From the NCBI GenBank assembly GCA_902497145.1, contig CABVDR010000024.1, positions 1-35,801 of the forward strand: 35,801 nucleotides of DNA, in the 5' to 3' direction. This document shows positions 32,207 to 35,801 of this stretch, in pieces. Both the position numbers and the translations under genes were made by a program. Source of the DNA: an uncultured Oscillospiraceae bacterium. GTDB lineage: Bacteria > Bacillota > Clostridia > Oscillospirales > Oscillospiraceae. The notes beneath the pieces were generated by a model. That model saw nothing but the letters and a program-made list of their open reading frames with translations. It did no database searches and was not told where the DNA came from. Positions within the stretch are counted from its first letter, which is position 1. The number at the start of each line of letters is the position of its first letter.

Positions 32207-32692
32207 ATGAAACAGACCATTTCCGTCCTGGTGGAAAACCGGGCGGGCGTATTGAATCGAATTACCGGGCTGTTTTCCCGCCGGGCGTTCAACATCGACT
32301 CCCTGGCCGTGGGAGTCACCGACGACCCCACCATCTCCCGCATCACCATCATCGTGGACAGCGGCAACAACGTGGTGGAACAGGTGGAAAAACAGCTCAA
32401 CAAGCTCATCGAGGTCATTAAGGTGCGGACTCTGGAAGAGAACAGCCTGATTGGCCGGGAGCTGATGATATTAAAGGTAAACGCCAACAACAAGACCCGC
32501 CAGGACATCATGACCATCTGTGAGATCATGGGGGCCAAGGTAGCGGATATTTCCCCCACCTCCCTGACCATGGAGCTGTCCGATACCCCGGACCGGCTGG
32601 ATACCTTCCAGTCCATGATGCGCCCCTTCTCCATCTTGGAGGTGGCCCGCACCGGCGTGATTGCGGTGCAGAAGGGCGGGGGGAAGATTTAA
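32207..32692 (+). CDS. ilvN: Acetolactate synthase small (regulatory) subunit, copy 1
   Basis: A 161-residue regulatory subunit: an N-terminal ACT domain (TISVLVENRAGVLNRITGLF, then FNIDSLAVG and the ISRITIIVD strand) and a C-terminal ALS_ss_C domain (RELMILKVNA ... ADISPTSLTMELSD). It binds the large subunit and normally confers valine sensitivity. It starts 15 bases after ilvB copy 1 with AAGGAGG. The length and order are typical of IlvH/IlvN. Confidence 0.94.
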   Translation: MKQTISVLVENRAGVLNRITGLFSRRAFNIDSLAVGVTDDPTISRITIIVDSGNNVVEQVEKQLNKLIEVIKVRTLEENSLIGRELMILKVNANNKTRQDIMTICEIMGAKVADISPTSLTMELSDTPDRLDTFQSMMRPFSILEVARTGVIAVQKGGGKI

Positions 32693-32755
32693 GTTTCTTT
32701 TCTCGAGAGAAAAGAAACCAAAAGAGCTTTCTGCAAAACTTTGTTTTGCTTCTGG
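32693..32755. repeat. Palindromic repeat element, copy 2 (REP-like), inside the ilv operon
   Basis: It starts at the last base of the ilvN copy 1 stop codon region. A first hairpin has 12-base arms (GTTTCTTTTCTC) around GA (32693-32718); a second is GCAAAAC-TTT-GTTTTGC (32733-32749). It matches copy 1 downstream of the nuclease gene in order, spacing style and sequence (32721-32755 against 14786-14820). The second long hairpin of copy 1 is missing here. It separates the two ilvBN pairs without a T-tract, so read-through is expected. Confidence 0.7.
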
Positions 32756-32838
32756 GTTGATGGATTGAACAGCGATCTTTGAGCCTGGGGACTGAAAAGC
32801 AAAACAAAAATAAGAATTCCTGTGTAGGAGTTGAATCT

Positions 32839-34542
32839 ATGAAAATCAGAGCCACCCAGGCCATCATGGAGTGCCTGCTGGAGCAGGAGGTGGACACCGT
32901 CTTCGGCTATCCCGGCGGAACCATCCTGAATCTCTATGATGAACTGTACAATTATAAAGATAAAATACGCCATGTATTGACTGCCCACGAGCAGGGTGCC
33001 TCCCACGCCGCCGACGGCTACGCCCGGTCCACCGGAAAGGTGGGGGTATGCTTCGCCACCAGCGGTCCGGGCGCTACCAATTTGACCACCGGCATCGCTA
33101 CCGCCTATATGGATTCCTCCCCTGTGGTGTTCATCACCTGCAACGTCAGTGAGGACCTGCTGGGTAAGGACTCCTTCCAGGAGGTAGACATTACCGGCAT
33201 CGCCATGCCCATTACCAAGGCCACCTATCTGGTCCGGGACCCCCAGACCATTCCGGATATCATGCGTCAGGCCTTCGCCGTGGCAGCCACCGGCCGGCCC
33301 GGCCCGGTGCTTATCGACTTTTTGAAAAATGTCACCGCCCTCAATACGATGATCGACTATGAGTTCATTCCCTGGACCCAGAATCGGTCCACCAACAGCA
33401 TCCGGGAGCTGGCCGTCAACCACGGCCTAAAGGCTCCGGAGCCGGATATTGGGGACATCAACAAGCTGGTGGACATGATCGCCCAGTCCCAGCGGCCCCT
33501 GCTCATCTGCGGCGGCGGTGTGGTTCGCGGCCGGGCGGATAAGCAGTTCCGGGAATTTGCCGAGAAATTGGACGCTCCGGTGGCCATTACCGTCATGGGC
33601 GGCGGCGGCTTCCCCGGGGCTCACCCCCTCACCACTGGCATGATCGGGATGCACGGCTCCCAGGCCAGCAACGTGGCCTGCAACGAGTGCGACCTGCTCA
33701 TTGCGGTGGGCTGCCGGTTCTCCGACCGGGTTGCTCTCCAGCCGGATACCTTTGCCAGCCAGGCCAAGATCGTACATATCGATATTGACCGGTCCGAGAT
33801 CGATAAAAACGTGCTCACCGACCACCACATCATTGGCTCGGCCAAGCGGGTGCTGGAGCTGCTCAACGACCGCCTGCCCCAGTACAGCCACAAGGAGTGG
33901 AAGGAGCACATTCTCCCTCTGCGGGCCAAGCAGCCGGTGGAGAGCGGCGACAAGCTGACGCCCGGCCAGGTTCTGGATGCCATCCAGAAGGCGGTGCCCC
34001 ACGATGCCATTGTGGCCACCGACGTGGGCCAGCATCAGATGTGGTCCATCCAGCACTTCCACTTTGAGTATCCCGGTCAGCTGCTCACCTCCGGCGGCTT
34101 TGGCACCATGGGCTTCGGCCTGGGGGCCGCCATCGGCGCCAAGATGGGCAATCCGGACAAGGTGGTTATCCACACCACCGGCGATGGCTGTTTCCGCATG
34201 AACTGCCATGAGTTGGCCACCGTGCAGTACTACCACCTGCCCATCATCACCGTGGTCTTCAACAACGGTACCTTGGGTATGGTCCGTCAGTGGCAGCACC
34301 TCATTTATCACGAGCACTATTCCCAGACCACCCTGGACCGGGGCCCCGACTTTGTCAAGCTGGCCGAGGCCTACGGACTCAAGGGCAAGCGGGTTACCAA
34401 CCGTGCCGAGATGGAGGCCGCACTCCAGGAGGCCCTCTCCTGCGGCTGCGGCTACGTCATCGATGCTCAGATCGACATGGACGAGATGGTCCGTCCCATG
34501 GTGGCGGGCGGCGCCCATATCACCGACTTTTTGCTGAAGTAA
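32839..34542 (+). CDS. ilvB: Acetolactate synthase large subunit, canonical copy
   Basis: A 567-residue acetohydroxyacid synthase with canonical motifs throughout: VFGYPGGTILNLYDEL, catalytic Glu51 in TAHEQGASHAADGYAR, TSGPGATNLTTGIATAYMD, GMIGMHGSQASN, GCRFSDRVAL, the TPP motif GDG (448-450) with Asn476, and FNNGTLGMVRQWQ containing the substrate-specificity Trp485. It makes 2-acetolactate and 2-aceto-2-hydroxybutyrate for valine, leucine and isoleucine. I choose the ATG at 32839 with TAGGAG eight bases upstream; the frame is open 20 codons further but those codons (Asn/Lys-rich) lie in the leader after the repeat. Confidence 0.95.
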   Translation: MKIRATQAIMECLLEQEVDTVFGYPGGTILNLYDELYNYKDKIRHVLTAHEQGASHAADGYARSTGKVGVCFATSGPGATNLTTGIATAYMDSSPVVFITCNVSEDLLGKDSFQEVDITGIAMPITKATYLVRDPQTIPDIMRQAFAVAATGRPGPVLIDFLKNVTALNTMIDYEFIPWTQNRSTNSIRELAVNHGLKAPEPDIGDINKLVDMIAQSQRPLLICGGGVVRGRADKQFREFAEKLDAPVAITVMGGGGFPGAHPLTTGMIGMHGSQASNVACNECDLLIAVGCRFSDRVALQPDTFASQAKIVHIDIDRSEIDKNVLTDHHIIGSAKRVLELLNDRLPQYSHKEWKEHILPLRAKQPVESGDKLTPGQVLDAIQKAVPHDAIVATDVGQHQMWSIQHFHFEYPGQLLTSGGFGTMGFGLGAAIGAKMGNPDKVVIHTTGDGCFRMNCHELATVQYYHLPIITVVFNNGTLGMVRQWQHLIYHEHYSQTTLDRGPDFVKLAEAYGLKGKRVTNRAEMEAALQEALSCGCGYVIDAQIDMDEMVRPMVAGGAHITDFLLK

Positions 34543-34554
34543 GGGGGCGGGGAC

Positions 34555-35121
34555 ATGAAAAAGACCTTTGATACGGAAAAGAAGCTCTATACCCTGTCCC
34601 TGCTTGTTCAGGATATTCCAGGCGTCCTCAGCCAGGTGGCCCGGCTGTTTTCCCGTAAGGGGTATAACATCGAGTCCATCGTCTCCGGCGAGACCAGCCA
34701 GCCTGGCGTTACCCGCATCACCATCGTGATTCTGGGGGACGAGCTGATGGTCAATCAGATCGCTGCCCAGTGCCGCAAGCTGATTCCGGTGATGGTAGTG
34801 AAGATCCTGGACGAGGAGACCTCTATCCAGCGGGAATTCGCCATGATCAAGGTCAAGGCGGTGGACCGCAATGCCCGGGACGAGGTGATCCAAATGGCCA
34901 ACATTTTCCGGGCCAACATCATCGACGTCAGCCGGGAGACCCTTACCGTGGCCATTTTCGGGGATAAGAGCAAGACGACCGCTCTGATCGACCTGCTGGA
35001 CGACTTTGGCATCCTGGAGATGGCGAAGACGGGCACCCTGGCCATTGAGCGGGGCCGCAGCTCCATTTATGACGACAACAAGCTGCGGGAAGAGTACAAC
35101 TACGGCAAGAACGTGCTGTAA
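34555..35121 (+). CDS. ilvN: Acetolactate synthase small subunit, copy 2
   Basis: A 188-residue regulatory subunit with an ACT domain (YTLSLLVQDIPGVLSQVARL, FSRKGYNIESIVSGET, VTRITIVILG) and an ALS_ss_C domain (REFAMIKVKAVDRNARDEV ... IDVSRETLTVAIFGD). It is longer than copy 1 by a short N-terminal extension and a charged C-terminal tail (about 165-188). It starts 12 bases after ilvB copy 2 with a GGGGCGGGGA site, and presumably pairs with that large subunit. Confidence 0.94.
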   Translation: MKKTFDTEKKLYTLSLLVQDIPGVLSQVARLFSRKGYNIESIVSGETSQPGVTRITIVILGDELMVNQIAAQCRKLIPVMVVKILDEETSIQREFAMIKVKAVDRNARDEVIQMANIFRANIIDVSRETLTVAIFGDKSKTTALIDLLDDFGILEMAKTGTLAIERGRSSIYDDNKLREEYNYGKNVL

Positions 35122-35131
35122 TGTCAATTCC

Positions 35132-35149
35132 ACAGGCCAAACAGCCTGT
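35132..35149. repeat. Intercistronic hairpin between ilvN copy 2 and ilvC
   Basis: ACAGGC-CAAACA-GCCTGT lies in the 73-base gap before ilvC. No T-tract follows, so it is more likely an RNA-stability or processing element than a terminator. Confidence 0.4.
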
Positions 35150-35194
35150 TTGAAATTGGAATATATTTTATTTGATAAAAAGGAGTGTACGATC

Positions 35195-35801
35195 ATGGCT
35201 AAGATGTATTATGCCAAGGACTGTGACATCAACTATCTGAATGGGAAGAAGATCGCTATTATCGGCTACGGTTCCCAGGGTCACGCTCACGCCCTGAACC
35301 TGAAGGATTCCGGCTGCGACGTGTGTGTGGGTCTGCGTGAGGGCTCCAAGAACTGGAAGAACGCCGAGGAGGCCGGTCTGAAGGTCATGTCCATTTCTGA
35401 GGCTGCCAAGTGGGGCGACATCGTGATGATGCTCATCAACGATGAGGTCCAGGCTGACGTGTACAAGCGTGACATCGCCCCCAACCTGGAGGAGGGCAAC
35501 GCTCTGGCTTTCGCCCACGGCTTCAACATCCGCTATCAGCAGATCGTGCCCCCCAAGGGCGTGGACGTGTTCATGGCTGCCCCCAAGGGCCCCGGCCACA
35601 CCGTCCGTTCCACCTATGTCAACGGCAAGGGCGTGCCCTGCCTGGTGGCCGTGGAGCAGAACGCCACTGGTGATGCCATGAAGATCGCTCTGGCCTACAT
35701 CGCCGGCATCGGCGGCGCCCGCGCCGGTATCATGGAGACCACCTTCCACGACGAGACCGAGACCGACCTGTTCGGCGAGCAGGCCGTGCTGTGCGGCGGC
35801 G
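35195..35801 (+). CDS. ilvC: Ketol-acid reductoisomerase (3' part outside window)
   Basis: The first 202 codons are visible. The Rossmann motif IAIIGYGSQGHAHALNL (20-36) is followed by VGLREGSKNWK (45-55), whose Arg48 and Ser51 lie in the loop that reads the NADPH phosphate. The block AFAHGFNIRYQQIVPPKGVD and APKGPGHTVRSTYVNGKGVP are class I KARI hallmarks, and the Mg-binding ETDLFGEQ motif occurs near the end. It isomerises and reduces acetolactate and acetohydroxybutyrate, the step after IlvBN. The ATG has AAAAAGGAG upstream. It lies in the same transcript as both ilvBN pairs. The end is cut by the window. Confidence 0.96.
   Translation, partial: MAKMYYAKDCDINYLNGKKIAIIGYGSQGHAHALNLKDSGCDVCVGLREGSKNWKNAEEAGLKVMSISEAAKWGDIVMMLINDEVQADVYKRDIAPNLEEGNALAFAHGFNIRYQQIVPPKGVDVFMAAPKGPGHTVRSTYVNGKGVPCLVAVEQNATGDAMKIALAYIAGIGGARAGIMETTFHDETETDLFGEQAVLCGG

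Noticed and set aside
1..35801. Phage, defence, toxin-antitoxin or CRISPR systems
   Set aside because: All substantial genes have metabolic, transport or regulatory explanations. No repeat-spacer array, integrase, transposase or restriction gene is visible.

Overview
The window is GC-rich, low-redundancy bacterial DNA with Gram-positive signals: strong AAGGAGG-type ribosome binding sites, sigma-A promoters, a Leu-type T-box leader, a class III fructose-bisphosphatase, an SLH-domain protein and a lipoprotein nuclease. Together with anaerobic (early cobalt insertion) cobalamin genes and a FeoA-FeoB fusion, this points to an anaerobic, gut-type member of the Clostridia, most likely the Oscillospiraceae (Flavonifractor / Lawsonibacter / Pseudoflavonifractor neighbourhood). 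The family assignment is inference from gene style, not from a marker gene. There are no rRNA or tRNA genes, CRISPR arrays, transposases or phage genes.

Layout. 1-4924 (minus): a drug or peptide efflux operon read as tetR, macA-like adaptor, macB-like ATPase, macB-like permease and an SLH-domain protein cut by the window edge. It starts from a sigma-A promoter that carries a perfect 19-bp palindrome. 5098-8156 (minus): an M20 amidohydrolase and an SLC13-type permease, with a divergent one-component regulator at 8515-9822 (plus). 9956-13192 (minus): a FeoA-FeoB ferrous iron transporter followed by a Cof-type HAD phosphatase. 13416-14722 (plus): a small unknown protein overlapping a lipoprotein DNA/RNA nuclease. 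14923-22993 (minus): a nine-gene cobalamin operon (cbiK-D-L-F-G-H-J-ET-C) behind a cobalamin riboswitch, covering every step from sirohydrochlorin to cobyrinic acid. 23043-26003 (minus): a D-amino-acid transaminase and class III fructose-1,6-bisphosphatase. 26201-27568 (plus): a MATE exporter. 27597-30138 (minus): a tightly overlapping set of ketopantoate-reductase-like, NUDIX, aldose-epimerase-like and small unknown genes. 30193-35801 (plus): a branched-chain amino acid operon with a T-box leader, ilvB1-ilvN1, a palindromic repeat, ilvB2-ilvN2 and the start of ilvC.

The most interesting points are: two copies of acetolactate synthase in one T-box operon, the first lacking the canonical substrate-specificity Trp and other conserved residues; a degenerate palindromic repeat present twice (14723-14820 and 32693-32755) with a compensatory base-pair change; back-to-back promoters of the ilv operon and the panE-like operon that share one -35 hexamer; a His-rich linker in the FeoA-FeoB fusion; an unusual regulator/amidohydrolase/permease module of unknown substrate; and a conserved-looking small protein translationally coupled to a surface nuclease. 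I see no clearly new defence or mobile system.
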